A stretch of 64,000 bases of DNA from Nemorincola caseinilytica (GCF_039540515.1 NZ_BAABFA010000008.1:186001-250000); one strand, 5' to 3'; shown: positions 8,378 to 17,707, counted from the first letter of the stretch. Program-made: numbers and translations. The notes: generated from the sequence alone by a model not told the origin.

Positions 8378-11212
8378 ATGCCTGAAAAGAAACTCTTCCT
8401 GCTAGATGCATATGCGCTCATATTCCGTGCGTACTATGCGCTCATCCGCAATCCGCGTATCACTACCAAGGGTAAGAACACCAATGCGCAGTTCGGTTTT
8501 ACCACCACACTGCTAGACCTTCTGAACCGTGAAAAGCCCACACACCTGGCCGTGGTGTTCGATACGGCGGCACCCACAGAGCGTCATATCGACTTTGCCG
8601 AATACAAGGCCAACCGCCAGGAGACCCCAGAGGACCTGCGGGCCGCCGTGCCGGATATACAGCGCATCATAAGGGGTTTTAACCTGCCCTGCCTGGAGCT
8701 GGACGGCTACGAGGCCGATGATATAATAGGCACACTGGCGCTGGAAGCAGGTGGGCTGGGCTATACCGTGTATATGGTGACACCCGATAAGGACTACGGG
8801 CAGATAGTGCGCGATAACATTTTCCTTTACCGGCCATCATCGGGCGGCAGCGACATAGATATAATGGGCCCCGAGCAGGTATGTGCCAAATGGGGCATAA
8901 AGCGTGTGGACCAGGTAGTGGACATGCTGGGCCTGATGGGCGATGCGGTGGACAATATACCCGGCATACCCGGCGTAGGCGAGAAGACCGCCGCCAAGCT
9001 GCTGGCCGAATATGATAATGTAGAGAACATACTGGCCAATGCGGAGCATATAAAAGGTGCGATGGGTGAGAAGATACGCAATGGTAAGGACCTTGCCATA
9101 ATGTCTAAAAAGCTGGCGCGCATCATCACCAATGTACCGCTGTCCTTTCATGAAGAGGACTTCAGGGTGAAGGATAAGAATGTGGAGGCGCTCACAGAGG
9201 TGTTCAACGAACTGGAGTTCCGCGCACTGAGCAAGCGCGTACTGGGCGAGGCCGATGCGGCGCCCGTACCTACCGATCTCTTTGGCAATGCGATACCCCA
9301 GAAGAAAGCCGTGACCGTGAAGGAGAACCCCGCCGCAGTAGTGAACACAGCACCAGATGCAGAGGGCGAAGAGACCATACCCGCAGGCAACTATGCCACT
9401 ATACACACCACGCCGCACAACTACAAGCTGGTAACAGAGGACAAGGATATAGATGAGCTGATACAACTTTTATTTACCAAAAAGGAGATAGCCTTCGATA
9501 CCGAGACCACCGATATAGATGCCAACCTTGCCGACCTGGTGGGTATGAGCTTCAGCTTCGAGAAAGGCTCGGGTTATTTTGTAGCAGTGCCCGCAGAGCG
9601 GGAAGGGGTGCTGGCCATACTGGAGCGTTTCCGCCCTCTGTTCGATAAGGAAGATGTGCTGTGGATAGGGCAGAACATAAAGTACGATATGCTGATGCTG
9701 AAATGGTATGGGCACCAACTAAAAGGACCTATATACGATACCATGCTGGCCCACTATGTGATAGACCCTGACGGCAAGCGTAGCATGGACATGATGAGCA
9801 TCAAATACCTGAATTATGAGCCGGTATCGATAGATACACTGATAGGCAAGAAGGGCAAGGGACAACTATCTATGCGTGATGTGCCGCTGGAACAGGTGAA
9901 GGAATATGCTGCCGAAGATGCGGATGTGACATTACAATTGCGCACCGCCTTCGATCCGCTGCTGGGCACCAATAATGTAGGCGATGTTTTTGCACGGGTA
10001 GAGAACCCGCTGGTGCAGGTGCTGGTAGACCTGGAGTATGAGGGTGTGGGGCTGGATGTGCCCTTCCTGTCGCAGTATTCCAGCGAGCTGGGTGTGGATA
10101 TAGCCAAGGCCGAGCAGAACATATATGACCATGCGGGACTGAAGTTCAACATAGGTTCGCCGAAGCAACTGGGCGAAGTGCTCTTCGATATAATGAAGAT
10201 AGATAGCGGGCAGAAGAAGACCAAGACGGGCCAGTACGCCACCGGTGAAGAAGTATTGCAGAAGCTGCGCAGCAAACACCAGATAGTAGAGGATATACTG
10301 GCCTACCGCGAGCTTACCAAACTGAAGAGCACCTATGTAGATTCGCTGCCGGGCCTCATCAATCCAAGAACAGGCAGGCTGCATACCAGCTTCAACCAGG
10401 CACTGGTGGTAACAGGCCGCCTGAGCAGTAATAACCCCAACCTGCAGAACATACCCATACGCACCGACCGTGGCCGCGAGATACGCAAGGCCTTCATACC
10501 GCGCGATAGCGGGCACAGGCTCATCTCTGCAGACTATTCGCAGATAGAGTTGCGCATAGTGGCGGCCATAAGCGGCGATGAGAACATGATAACGGCCTTC
10601 AAGGAAAATAAGGATATACATACTGCTACCGCAGCGCGTGTATACGGTGTAGAAGAGAAGGATGTGACCAAGGATATGCGCCGCGCAGCAAAGGCCGTGA
10701 ACTTCGGTATCATCTATGGCCAGTCGGCATTCGGGCTGGCAGAGAACATAGGCGTGAGCCGTACCGAGGCCAAGACCATCATAGACAACTATTTCGCTCA
10801 ATACCCGTCTATAAAGAAGTACATGGACACATCGGTGAACTTTGCCAAGGAGCATGGCTATGTGCAGACCGTGATGGGCCGCAAACGCTGGCTGCGCGAT
10901 ATATACTCTGCCAACTTCACTGTGCGTGGCTATGCAGAGCGAAATGCCATAAATATGCCCATACAGGGCACTGCCGCCGACATGATAAAACTGGCCATGA
11001 TAGCTGTGCATAGAGAGCTAAAGAAACAAGGCCTGAGAACAAAGATGATACTGCAGGTACATGACGAACTGGTGTTCGATGTGCCGGAGGCCGAGGTGGA
11101 GCAGGCCAAAGAGCTGATACGCACCTGCATGGAAGGCGCTATGCCACTGCCGCACGATGTACCCGTGAATGCCGAGGCAGGCAGCGGCAACAACTGGCTC
11201 GAGGCGCATTGA
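8378..11212 (+). CDS. polA: DNA polymerase I
   Basis: 944 residues from ATG 8378 (MPEKKLFLLDAYALIFRAYYAL); an in-frame ATG at 8312 would add 22 residues unlike the family N-terminus. The 5'-3' nuclease covers ~1-300 (YEADDIIGTLA, GDAVDNIPGIPGVGEKTA). The 3'-5' exonuclease domain is intact: DTETTDID (Exo I), GQNIKYDMLML (Exo II) and YAAEDADVT (Exo III). The polymerase domain has motif A DYSQIELRI, motif B RRAAKAVNFGIIYG and motif C QVHDELVFD. It fills gaps and removes primers during replication and repair. It sits 58 bases after the DUF3999-like gene and is probably transcribed separately. Confidence 0.97.
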   Translation: MPEKKLFLLDAYALIFRAYYALIRNPRITTKGKNTNAQFGFTTTLLDLLNREKPTHLAVVFDTAAPTERHIDFAEYKANRQETPEDLRAAVPDIQRIIRGFNLPCLELDGYEADDIIGTLALEAGGLGYTVYMVTPDKDYGQIVRDNIFLYRPSSGGSDIDIMGPEQVCAKWGIKRVDQVVDMLGLMGDAVDNIPGIPGVGEKTAAKLLAEYDNVENILANAEHIKGAMGEKIRNGKDLAIMSKKLARIITNVPLSFHEEDFRVKDKNVEALTEVFNELEFRALSKRVLGEADAAPVPTDLFGNAIPQKKAVTVKENPAAVVNTAPDAEGEETIPAGNYATIHTTPHNYKLVTEDKDIDELIQLLFTKKEIAFDTETTDIDANLADLVGMSFSFEKGSGYFVAVPAEREGVLAILERFRPLFDKEDVLWIGQNIKYDMLMLKWYGHQLKGPIYDTMLAHYVIDPDGKRSMDMMSIKYLNYEPVSIDTLIGKKGKGQLSMRDVPLEQVKEYAAEDADVTLQLRTAFDPLLGTNNVGDVFARVENPLVQVLVDLEYEGVGLDVPFLSQYSSELGVDIAKAEQNIYDHAGLKFNIGSPKQLGEVLFDIMKIDSGQKKTKTGQYATGEEVLQKLRSKHQIVEDILAYRELTKLKSTYVDSLPGLINPRTGRLHTSFNQALVVTGRLSSNNPNLQNIPIRTDRGREIRKAFIPRDSGHRLISADYSQIELRIVAAISGDENMITAFKENKDIHTATAARVYGVEEKDVTKDMRRAAKAVNFGIIYGQSAFGLAENIGVSRTEAKTIIDNYFAQYPSIKKYMDTSVNFAKEHGYVQTVMGRKRWLRDIYSANFTVRGYAERNAINMPIQGTAADMIKLAMIAVHRELKKQGLRTKMILQVHDELVFDVPEAEVEQAKELIRTCMEGAMPLPHDVPVNAEAGSGNNWLEAH

Positions 11213-11238
11213 TCATTTTTATCGTACCACATATTCAC

Positions 11239-11274
11239 AGATAGGCACCTTTCATGGCCCCTATCTTCTTTTTT
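11239..11274 (+). terminator. Probable terminator after polA
   Basis: AGATAGG (11239-11245) pairs with CCTATCT (11260-11266) across a 14-base loop. A T-rich stretch follows. The stem is short, so this is moderate evidence. Confidence 0.5.
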
Positions 11275-11393
11275 AATGACCTCATAGAACGGCAGGGTAG
11301 CGGTTTGCCGGAAAGATCCGTATTTTAGAGTATGTAAGCCCTTATCTCTCTGAAGCATGGGTAACACTACAATGCACTCAAAAAAACACTATT

Positions 11394-12368
11394 ATGGAAT
11401 ACAGAAAGATGGGCCGTACCGGCCTTAAACTCAGCCTGCTTTCTTATGGCTCATGGGTCACGTTCTCGCGACAGGTAGATGACAGCGCATCGGACAGGCT
11501 GATGGGGCTGGCATATGACAGCGGCATCAACTTCTTCGACAATGCAGAGGCATACGAGGGCGGTCGCAGCGAAGAGATGATGGGACGTGTACTAAAGAGC
11601 AAGAACTGGGACCGTACATCCTATTGCATATCCAGCAAGGCTTTCTTCGGGCTGTATGGCAAGAACAACAAGCCTACGCAGCACGGCCTCAGCCGCAAGC
11701 ATCTTACCGAGGCATGCCATGCAGCATTGCGCCGCATGCAGACCGACTACCTGGACCTCTTTTATTGCCATCGCCCCGACCCCGAAACACCTATGGATGA
11801 GATAGTATGGACCATGAACATACTGATGCAGCAGGGCAAGATACTGTACTGGGGCACCAGCGAGTGGGGCGCTAACGAGATACTGGAGGCGCATGAGTCG
11901 GCAAAGCACCTGGGCCTCATAGGCCCGGCCGTAGAGCAGCCGCAATACAATCTCTTCGAGCGGACGAATATGGAGCTGGATTACCTGCCGGTATTTAAGA
12001 ATTACGGTATGGGTACTACCATATGGAGCCCGCTGGCGAGTGGTCTGCTGACAGGTAAATACAATGATGGTATACCTGCGGGATCGCGCCTGGCACTGGA
12101 GAACTATAGCTGGCTAAAGGAGCGCGTGATGCAGGAAGAGAAACTGGAAAAGGTAAGAGAGCTGGACAAGCTGGCGCACGACCTGGGCACTAGCCTGGCC
12201 ACACTGTCTATAGCGTGGTGCCTCTGCAACCCCAATGTGACGAGCGCTATACTGGGCGCTACCAAAGAGGAGCAACTGACAGAGAACCTGAGAGCGCTGG
12301 AGATATACCCGAAGCTGACGGAAGCGATACTGGCAGAGATAGACCTGATAATGGGTACCAGGCCATAG
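11394..12368 (+). CDS. Aldo/keto reductase (Kv-beta / YghZ type)
   Basis: 324 residues forming a TIM barrel NADPH-dependent oxidoreductase. The catalytic tetrad is present: Asp49 and Tyr54 (FFDNAEAYEGGRSEE), Lys82 (SSKAFF) and His126 (FYCHRPDPETPMDE). The cofactor-binding end carries TSAILGATKEEQLTENL. The YEGGRSEE and WGTSEW motifs place it in the voltage-gated potassium channel beta-subunit-like/YghZ branch, whose bacterial members reduce aldehydes such as methylglyoxal. The physiological substrate is not evident. It is convergent with recQ, with only 3 bases between the stops. Confidence 0.92.
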   Translation: MEYRKMGRTGLKLSLLSYGSWVTFSRQVDDSASDRLMGLAYDSGINFFDNAEAYEGGRSEEMMGRVLKSKNWDRTSYCISSKAFFGLYGKNNKPTQHGLSRKHLTEACHAALRRMQTDYLDLFYCHRPDPETPMDEIVWTMNILMQQGKILYWGTSEWGANEILEAHESAKHLGLIGPAVEQPQYNLFERTNMELDYLPVFKNYGMGTTIWSPLASGLLTGKYNDGIPAGSRLALENYSWLKERVMQEEKLEKVRELDKLAHDLGTSLATLSIAWCLCNPNVTSAILGATKEEQLTENLRALEIYPKLTEAILAEIDLIMGTRP

Positions 12369-12371
12369 CCC

Positions 12372-14552
12372 TTATCGGTTCATGCTTTTGTAGTATTCAA
12401 GGGCCATTTTTATATCGCCATAGGTCACGGCATCGCCCAGTATGTCCTTTATGGGTTTGCTGGCCGTTGCCTGGCCTGTGGCTTTTATGGTATCCAGTAT
12501 GGCCGTGAGCTTACCGGGCGATACCATTTTGTGTATATCCAGCTCGCCCGTACCTACGAATGCCGCCAGGTGGTTCTCTATGGTAACGGGCGAAAGGTTG
12601 CGCCGTACGGCTATCTCCTCTACCGTCATACCCTCGTTGAAGAGTTCCAGCGTAGCGGCCATGGTATTGCTTATGGCGGGCTTCTCGGCCTTTTCCTTGC
12701 GCACGGGTTTTGCCTTCTTGAAATGCATGCGCGACTCTGCATGGTTCTTGCTCACATACTCCTGTATGGCCTGCAGGAAGGCAGCGCCATACTTGCCTGC
12801 CTTGTAGTCGCCAAAGCCCGATATGTTCTTGATGTCGGCAAAGGACAGGGGCAGATAAGTGGCCAGCTCTGTAAGCGAGCTGTCGGCCACTATGGCGTAG
12901 TCGGGCACATTCTCTTTTTGCGCCATCTGGTGGCGTATGGCCTTTAGCTGCGGCAGCAGGCGGGGTTCGTAGGTGGGTTCATTATCGGCCTGTTGTTCCT
13001 GCACCTCTTTGCGTATCACCAGCTTCAGTTGTGCCTCACCGCGCAGTATCTTCCATCCATTATCTGTTATGCGCAGTATACCAAAGGCATCATCGCTCTT
13101 TTGCAGGTAACCGCCGCCGGTAAGCTGTTTGGCCATCCACAGCCATTCGTCCTTTTTCAGGTGTTTGCCTATGCCGTAGGTCTTCAGCTCTTTGTGCGCC
13201 TGGTTCATCTTTTCCGATGCGCTGCCACGCAGCACATCGGCCAGGTAGTAGGCGCCATAGCGCTCGCCTGTGCGCACCACTGCCGATAGCAGCATCTGTG
13301 CATCTTCCGTAGCATCTTTCTCCTCCAGCGATGTGAGGCAATAGTCGCAGCTACCGCAGTAGGCCGGGAAGGCCTCGCCAAAATACTGCATAAGGTACTG
13401 CCTGCGGCAGCCTTCGTGTTCGCAATAGTCCTGCATCAGTTGCAGCTTGCGCTTCGATATGGCGGCCTGCTGCGGGTCTTCCTCATTGATGGCGAATTTG
13501 CGCAGCTTCACTATATCGCCCACGGTGTAGTAGAGTATGGCATCGCTGCGCAGGCCATCGCGGCCGGCGCGGCCTGTTTCCTGGTAGTACCCTTCTATGT
13601 TCTTGCTCACATCGTGATGTATGACGAAGCGTACATTCGATTTGTCTATGCCCATGCCAAAGGCTATGGTGGCCACTATCACGCGTATCTCATCGCGCTG
13701 GAAGGCCTCCTGTATAGTGCTGCGCGAGGCGGCATCCATACCGGCATGGTAGTGCGCTGCATTTATGCCATGGTCGCGCAGCTTTTTTGCTATCTCCTCG
13801 GTAGATGCACGCGAGAGGGCGTATATGATACCACTATCGTCCCTGTGCCTGCGTATATACTCTATGATATGGCCCATAGTGTTCTTCTTGGGCAGTATGT
13901 GGTAGTGTATATTGGGCCTGTTGAAGCTGGACAGGAACAGCTTAGGGTCCTGTAATGTCAGCCGTTCTGCGATGTCTTTCTGCGTCACCTTATCGGCACT
14001 GGCGGTGAGGGCTATCATGGGCACACCGGGCATTTCTTTTTTCAGTATTGCCAGCTTCAGGTATTCCGGTCTGAAATCGTGTCCCCATGAGGAGATGCAG
14101 TGCGCCTCATCTACCGCGAACAGAGAAGGGTTCACTTGCCGGAGGAAGGTAAAGAAAGCGGCATTATTGGCAGGTATGCGCTCGGGCGCTATATACAGCA
14201 GCTTCAGCTCGCCCGACCGGGCGGCGCGTACCACTTCCTGTTGTTCTTCCTGCGTTTGCGATGAGTTGAGGTAGGCGGCGCGTATACCATTGGCGCGCAG
14301 GGCGTCTACCTGGTCCTTCATCAGCGCTATGAGGGGCGATACCACTATGGCCACGCCCGGCAGCAGTACAGCTGGTAGCTGGTAGCATATGGATTTGCCA
14401 CCGCCGGTAGGCATTATCACCAGCACGTCCTCACCGGCCAGTACGTTCTGTATGATGGACAGTTGCGAGTGCCTGAACTCGTTATAGCCAAAGAAATGGG
14501 CCAGCGCCCTGTGCAGGTATTCGGTAGTATATGCGGGTGGTGATGTAGCCAT
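12372..14552 (-). CDS. recQ: ATP-dependent DNA helicase RecQ
   Basis: 726 residues with complete RecQ architecture. The Walker A motif is MPTGGGKS (48-54 region), followed by the Walker B DEAH box FAVDEAHCISSWGHDFRPEY (~145-164). Further conserved motifs include QETGRAGRDG. A Zn-binding segment (DYCEHEGCRRQ, CGSCDYC) and the RQC winged helix precede an HRDC domain (~530-600). A C-terminal HTH segment (NEGMTVEEIAVRRNLSPVTIENHL) is typical of long Bacteroidota RecQ proteins. The enzyme unwinds DNA 3'-5' in recombination and replication-fork repair. It is monocistronic as far as visible. Confidence 0.97.
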   Translation of the reverse strand: MATSPPAYTTEYLHRALAHFFGYNEFRHSQLSIIQNVLAGEDVLVIMPTGGGKSICYQLPAVLLPGVAIVVSPLIALMKDQVDALRANGIRAAYLNSSQTQEEQQEVVRAARSGELKLLYIAPERIPANNAAFFTFLRQVNPSLFAVDEAHCISSWGHDFRPEYLKLAILKKEMPGVPMIALTASADKVTQKDIAERLTLQDPKLFLSSFNRPNIHYHILPKKNTMGHIIEYIRRHRDDSGIIYALSRASTEEIAKKLRDHGINAAHYHAGMDAASRSTIQEAFQRDEIRVIVATIAFGMGIDKSNVRFVIHHDVSKNIEGYYQETGRAGRDGLRSDAILYYTVGDIVKLRKFAINEEDPQQAAISKRKLQLMQDYCEHEGCRRQYLMQYFGEAFPAYCGSCDYCLTSLEEKDATEDAQMLLSAVVRTGERYGAYYLADVLRGSASEKMNQAHKELKTYGIGKHLKKDEWLWMAKQLTGGGYLQKSDDAFGILRITDNGWKILRGEAQLKLVIRKEVQEQQADNEPTYEPRLLPQLKAIRHQMAQKENVPDYAIVADSSLTELATYLPLSFADIKNISGFGDYKAGKYGAAFLQAIQEYVSKNHAESRMHFKKAKPVRKEKAEKPAISNTMAATLELFNEGMTVEEIAVRRNLSPVTIENHLAAFVGTGELDIHKMVSPGKLTAILDTIKATGQATASKPIKDILGDAVTYGDIKMALEYYKSMNR

Positions 14553-14583
14553 GATGTGATAGGGCGCAAAGGTCGGGAAACTA

Positions 14584-15009
14584 TCAGATATAGCCTACAC
14601 ATCCCGGGGCTCCACAAGTGCAGCGCTTCTGGCCATCGTGGTGGGTCTCGCCATAGTTGCACGACAGCTCCTCGCCTGGCGCTATATCGCGCAGGGCATA
14701 GAACTCTACATGGTAGCCTATGGTGCGCATATAGGCATTGGGCCGGCAGGAATGGTTTATGTAGCGCAGCTCATTGCCATTCACCGATGCATCTATGGCC
14801 ATGCCGTTCCACAGCTCCACTATGGCTATGGACTCCAGTTGTTTAGCTCTGCGGCGAGCTTCCCGTTTTGTGATGACCGCACCACCCAGCGAACCTATCT
14901 TCTTGCGGGCAGGTATAGCCGCGCCGGTATATACGCCCTTGCCATGTATGCGGCTGGCTTTTACGGTAAGCGGGTAGAATATGGGAAATGTATGCACCTG
15001 TGCGCTCAT
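14584..15009 (-). CDS. SET-domain protein (possible protein-lysine methyltransferase)
   Basis: 141 residues from ATG 15009, which sits next to a -7 box; upstream frame extensions look non-coding. The SET core is essentially the whole protein: SRIHGKGVYTGAAIPA, then the pseudoknot motifs RYINHSCRPNA (Asn85-His86-Ser87-Cys88) and GEELSCNYG (Tyr119). A post-SET-like tail RCTCGAPGCVGYI has three cysteines (130, 132, 137) that, with Cys88, could bind one zinc, as in eukaryotic SET enzymes. S-adenosylmethionine-dependent lysine methylation is the family activity; the bacterial substrate is unknown. It is separated from the upstream lipoprotein gene by 23 bases. Confidence 0.85.
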   Translation of the reverse strand: MSAQVHTFPIFYPLTVKASRIHGKGVYTGAAIPARKKIGSLGGAVITKREARRRAKQLESIAIVELWNGMAIDASVNGNELRYINHSCRPNAYMRTIGYHVEFYALRDIAPGEELSCNYGETHHDGQKRCTCGAPGCVGYI

Positions 15010-15013
15010 GTCG

Positions 15014-15021
15014 CAAAGGTA
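15014..15021 (-). promoter_or_regulatory. -7 box for the SET-domain gene
   Basis: On the minus strand this reads TACCTTTG, a perfect TAnnTTTG match ending 4 bases before the ATG at 15009. That implies a very short or absent leader. It supports the chosen start. Confidence 0.5.
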
Positions 15022-15032
15022 GGCAGCCTTGC

Positions 15033-15437
15033 TCAAAGGTCTTTTTCGGTGAGGGTGGCCACATAGTCGGCACGGGTAGCGCCATGCTCTACATAGGTCC
15101 ATGCGCCGGTGAGCAGCAGGTTGGCGCGGGCGCGTGTGCCGGAGCCTATCCTGTATACCTCTACCGACCGCAGGTCTTCCATCACCGTGCCGGTCTGCTT
15201 GTAGTTGCTCACATGTCCTTTGCCTTTATCCACTATGGCTATGGTGGCGGTCTGGTTATAGCTCAGGTAGAAGGTGTCGGCAAAAAGCAGCGGTGCATCG
15301 GTACGCGCACATATGATCCTTATAGAGTCGGCGGCCAGGTTCTTTACCTTGTACGATACGACAGATGTGCGCCTGCATGCCGCCAGCGATGCAGCAACCA
15401 GGGCCAGTAGGCAGACAGATGTGTGAATTCGTTGCAT
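15033..15437 (-). CDS. Small lipoprotein of unknown function
   Basis: 134 residues from ATG 15437, supported by a -7 box just upstream and a good lipoprotein signal (MQRIHTSVCLLALVAASLAAC, lipid Cys after SLAA). The mature part is predicted to be mostly beta strands (SVVSYKVKNLAADSIRI, QTATIAIVDKGKG, VEVYRIGSG) with a C-terminal YVATLTEKDL. The pattern suggests a single beta-sandwich that would sit on the outer or inner membrane. I do not recognise a family. It precedes the SET gene on the same strand and may share its transcript. Confidence 0.65.
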   Translation of the reverse strand: MQRIHTSVCLLALVAASLAACRRTSVVSYKVKNLAADSIRIICARTDAPLLFADTFYLSYNQTATIAIVDKGKGHVSNYKQTGTVMEDLRSVEVYRIGSGTRARANLLLTGAWTYVEHGATRADYVATLTEKDL

Positions 15438-15448
15438 TGCGAATGATA

Positions 15449-15456
15449 CAAAGCTA
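15449..15456 (-). promoter_or_regulatory. -7 box for the 134-aa lipoprotein gene
   Basis: On the minus strand this reads TAGCTTTG (TAnnTTTG), ending 11 bases before the ATG at 15437. Confidence 0.5.
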
Positions 15457-15527
15457 GTGAAAGCTGCCATATATCTGTGTTTTGGGCATGCGGTAGTAAA
15501 AACAACAAAAGATATGAAATAGAAGAT

Positions 15528-15535
15528 TAATTTTG
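15528..15535 (+). promoter_or_regulatory. -7 box for gcvT
   Basis: TAATTTTG fits TAnnTTTG and ends 20 bases before the gcvT ATG at 15556. It lies back-to-back with the promoter of the divergent lipoprotein gene. Confidence 0.55.
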
Positions 15536-15555
15536 CGCGCACATATTTATCAGAC

Positions 15556-16644
15556 ATGAACAACACTCCATTTACGCAGAAGCACATAGACCTGGGCGCA
15601 AAGATGGCCCCTTTCGCAGGCTATAACATGCCCATATCTTATACCGGTATCAATGAGGAGCACCACTGCGTGCGCAACAATGCCGGCGTGTTCGACGTGA
15701 GCCACATGGGAGAGTTCATACTGAAGGGCGCCGATGCGCTGGACCTGATACAGCGTGTGACCAGCAACGATGCATCGAAGCTGACCGACGGCAAAGCACA
15801 GTACTCATGCCTGCCCAACGAACAGGGCGGTATAGTGGACGACCTGCTGGTGTACTGCATAGAGCAGAACAAGGTATACATGCTGGTAGTGAACGCATCG
15901 AATATAGAGAAGGACTGGAACTGGATAAGCAGCCACAATACGAAGAACGTAGAGATGCACAACATATCGGACAAGACAGGCCTGCTGGCCGTGCAGGGCC
16001 CCAATGCCACTGCCCTTATGCAGCAGCTCACCGATATGGACATCACCGCCCTCAAATATTACACCTTTGCCAAGGGCACCTTTGCCGGTGTGGACAATGT
16101 GATAGTGAGCTATACCGGCTATACCGGTGCAGGTGGTGTGGAGATATATTTCGAGGATAAGGACGACAATGCCGATAAGATATGGGAGGCCATCTTCCGC
16201 GTGGGTACACCAGCAGGCCTGAAGCCTATAGGCCTGGCCGCCCGCGATACCCTGCGCCTGGAGAAGAGCTTTTGCCTGTATGGCAATGATATAGACGATA
16301 CCACCAGCCCGCTGGAAGCAGGCCTTGGCTGGATCACCAAATTCACGAAAGACTTCACAGCCCGCCCCATACTGGAAAAACAAAAGAACGAAGGCCTGAC
16401 CCGCAAGCTTGTGGGCCTGGAAATGGTAGACAAGGGCATACCCCGCCACGGCTACACCATACAGAACATGGCCGGCGAAGAGATAGGTGTCATCACATCG
16501 GGTACACAGTCGCCCAGCATGGGCAAGGCCATAGGTATGGCCTATGTGACCACCGCGAATGCCGCCGAGGGCACCGAGGTGAATGTGATGATACGCGACA
16601 AGGGTGTAAAGGCCAAAGTGGTGAAAATGCCATTTCTGCCGTAA
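15556..16644 (+). CDS. gcvT: Glycine cleavage system T protein (aminomethyltransferase)
   Basis: 362 residues, full length for the family. It transfers the aminomethyl group of glycine from H-protein lipoate to tetrahydrofolate, releasing ammonia and 5,10-methylene-THF. Family signatures include FAGYNMPISY, VFDVSHMGEF, QYSCLPNEQGGIVDDLLVY, YTGAGGVEIYF, the RLEKSFCLYGNDID segment and the C-terminal GVITSGTQSPSMGKAIGMAYV. No gcvH or gcvP is adjacent, as is usual in Bacteroidota. Ile codons here are 20 ATA and 5 ATC, which illustrates the genome's codon bias. Confidence 0.96.
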   Translation: MNNTPFTQKHIDLGAKMAPFAGYNMPISYTGINEEHHCVRNNAGVFDVSHMGEFILKGADALDLIQRVTSNDASKLTDGKAQYSCLPNEQGGIVDDLLVYCIEQNKVYMLVVNASNIEKDWNWISSHNTKNVEMHNISDKTGLLAVQGPNATALMQQLTDMDITALKYYTFAKGTFAGVDNVIVSYTGYTGAGGVEIYFEDKDDNADKIWEAIFRVGTPAGLKPIGLAARDTLRLEKSFCLYGNDIDDTTSPLEAGLGWITKFTKDFTARPILEKQKNEGLTRKLVGLEMVDKGIPRHGYTIQNMAGEEIGVITSGTQSPSMGKAIGMAYVTTANAAEGTEVNVMIRDKGVKAKVVKMPFLP

Positions 16645-16858
16645 CCCTCCCGGCCTCCCTGAAGGGAGAAGATACATTGCCCGATATGATATTTTATATA
16701 AAATGATCTCCCATCGCGGAAGTCATTTTATTTTGAGGTTGGGGAGCGGTATAGAGTTTCCCCCACATTGCCATCTTCTTTGATAAGAAGAAAATATCTG
16801 CATGAAACCGTGAACTTTTTTCTTTCTTTGCAGTCTAACAACATTCCCCTCATATATA

Positions 16859-17569
16859 ATGCTTCCAAAGTACAGCCGCGTTCTTTTAAAGCTCTCCGGA
16901 GAGTCGCTGATGGGCGACCGCAATTTTGGCATAGCTCCCCAGATGCTGGAGCAATACGCCAAAGAGATAAAAGCCATAACGGATATAGGTGTACAAGTGG
17001 CCATAGTGATAGGCGGCGGTAATATATACCGCGGCATGAACGAGGCCGAAACGGGCATAGAGCGCGCCCAGGGCGACTATATGGGCATGCTGGCCACCGT
17101 GATAAACGGTATGGCACTGCAGGCCGCACTGGAAAAGGCAGGGGTGAACACCCGCCTGCAGAGCGCCATAAAGATGGAGCAGGTGGCCGAGCCATATATA
17201 CGCCGCAAGGCCATACGCCACCTGGAGAAAGGCCGCGTAGTGATATTCGGCGCGGGTACGGGCAATCCTTACTTCACTACCGATACGGCAGGATCGCTGA
17301 GGGCCATAGAGATAGATGCTGATGTGATACTGAAGGGCACGCGTGTAGATGGTATATATACCGCCGACCCTGAAAAAGATGCAACAGCTACCCGTTTCGA
17401 TTCGCTATCCTTCTCTGATGTGATAAGCCGCAACCTGAAGGTGATGGATATGACGGCCTTTACCCTATGCCAGGAGAACCAGCTACCCATCATAGTGTTC
17501 GATATGAACAGGCCGGGCAACCTGCGCGATGTAGTGGCAGGCAAGAAGGTAGGTACACTGGTGAGCTAG
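16859..17569 (+). CDS. pyrH: UMP kinase
   Basis: 236 residues, an amino-acid-kinase-fold UMP kinase that makes UDP for pyrimidine nucleotide synthesis. Signatures: LLKLSGESLMGD at the N-terminus, VIGGGNIYRG for nucleotide binding, RRKAIRHLEKGRVVIFGAGTGNPYFTTDTA, and KGTRVDGIYTADPEKD near the ATP site. Length and motif order are standard. In many bacteria it sits beside tsf, rpsB or frr, but those are not here. A terminator hairpin follows at 17594. Confidence 0.97.
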   Translation: MLPKYSRVLLKLSGESLMGDRNFGIAPQMLEQYAKEIKAITDIGVQVAIVIGGGNIYRGMNEAETGIERAQGDYMGMLATVINGMALQAALEKAGVNTRLQSAIKMEQVAEPYIRRKAIRHLEKGRVVIFGAGTGNPYFTTDTAGSLRAIEIDADVILKGTRVDGIYTADPEKDATATRFDSLSFSDVISRNLKVMDMTAFTLCQENQLPIIVFDMNRPGNLRDVVAGKKVGTLVS

Positions 17570-17593
17570 ATCGCCTTTTTCAAAGATATATGC

Positions 17594-17620
17594 AGGGCTG
17601 CCCGTAAGGCGGCCCTTTTT
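17594..17620 (+). terminator. Intrinsic terminator of pyrH
   Basis: A 9-bp stem with one G-T wobble (AGGGCTGCC, 17594-17602, with GGCGGCCCT, 17608-17616), a 5-base loop and a T-run at 17616-17620. Confidence 0.85.
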
Positions 17621-17653
17621 GTGCTCATTGCCCCCTCATGTATGGGCATAAAG

Positions 17654-17678
17654 AAGCCGCCCTGTTGGGGGCGGCTTT
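17654..17678. terminator. Hairpin terminator between pyrH and the convergent mini-lipoprotein gene
   Basis: AAGCCGCCC (17654-17662) pairs with GGGCGGCTT (17669-17677), loop 6. Short T-rich flanks on both sides mean it can serve the minus-strand lipoprotein gene and back up pyrH termination. Confidence 0.7.
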
Positions 17679-17707
17679 GCTTTATAATGAACTTTCTTAG
17701 CTCAGAA

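Noticed and set aside
16698..16741. AT-rich hairpin (ATAAAATGA/TCATTTTAT) downstream of gcvT as a terminator
   Set aside because: The 26-base loop and AT-only stem give weak stability; it was not convincing enough to list as a terminator.
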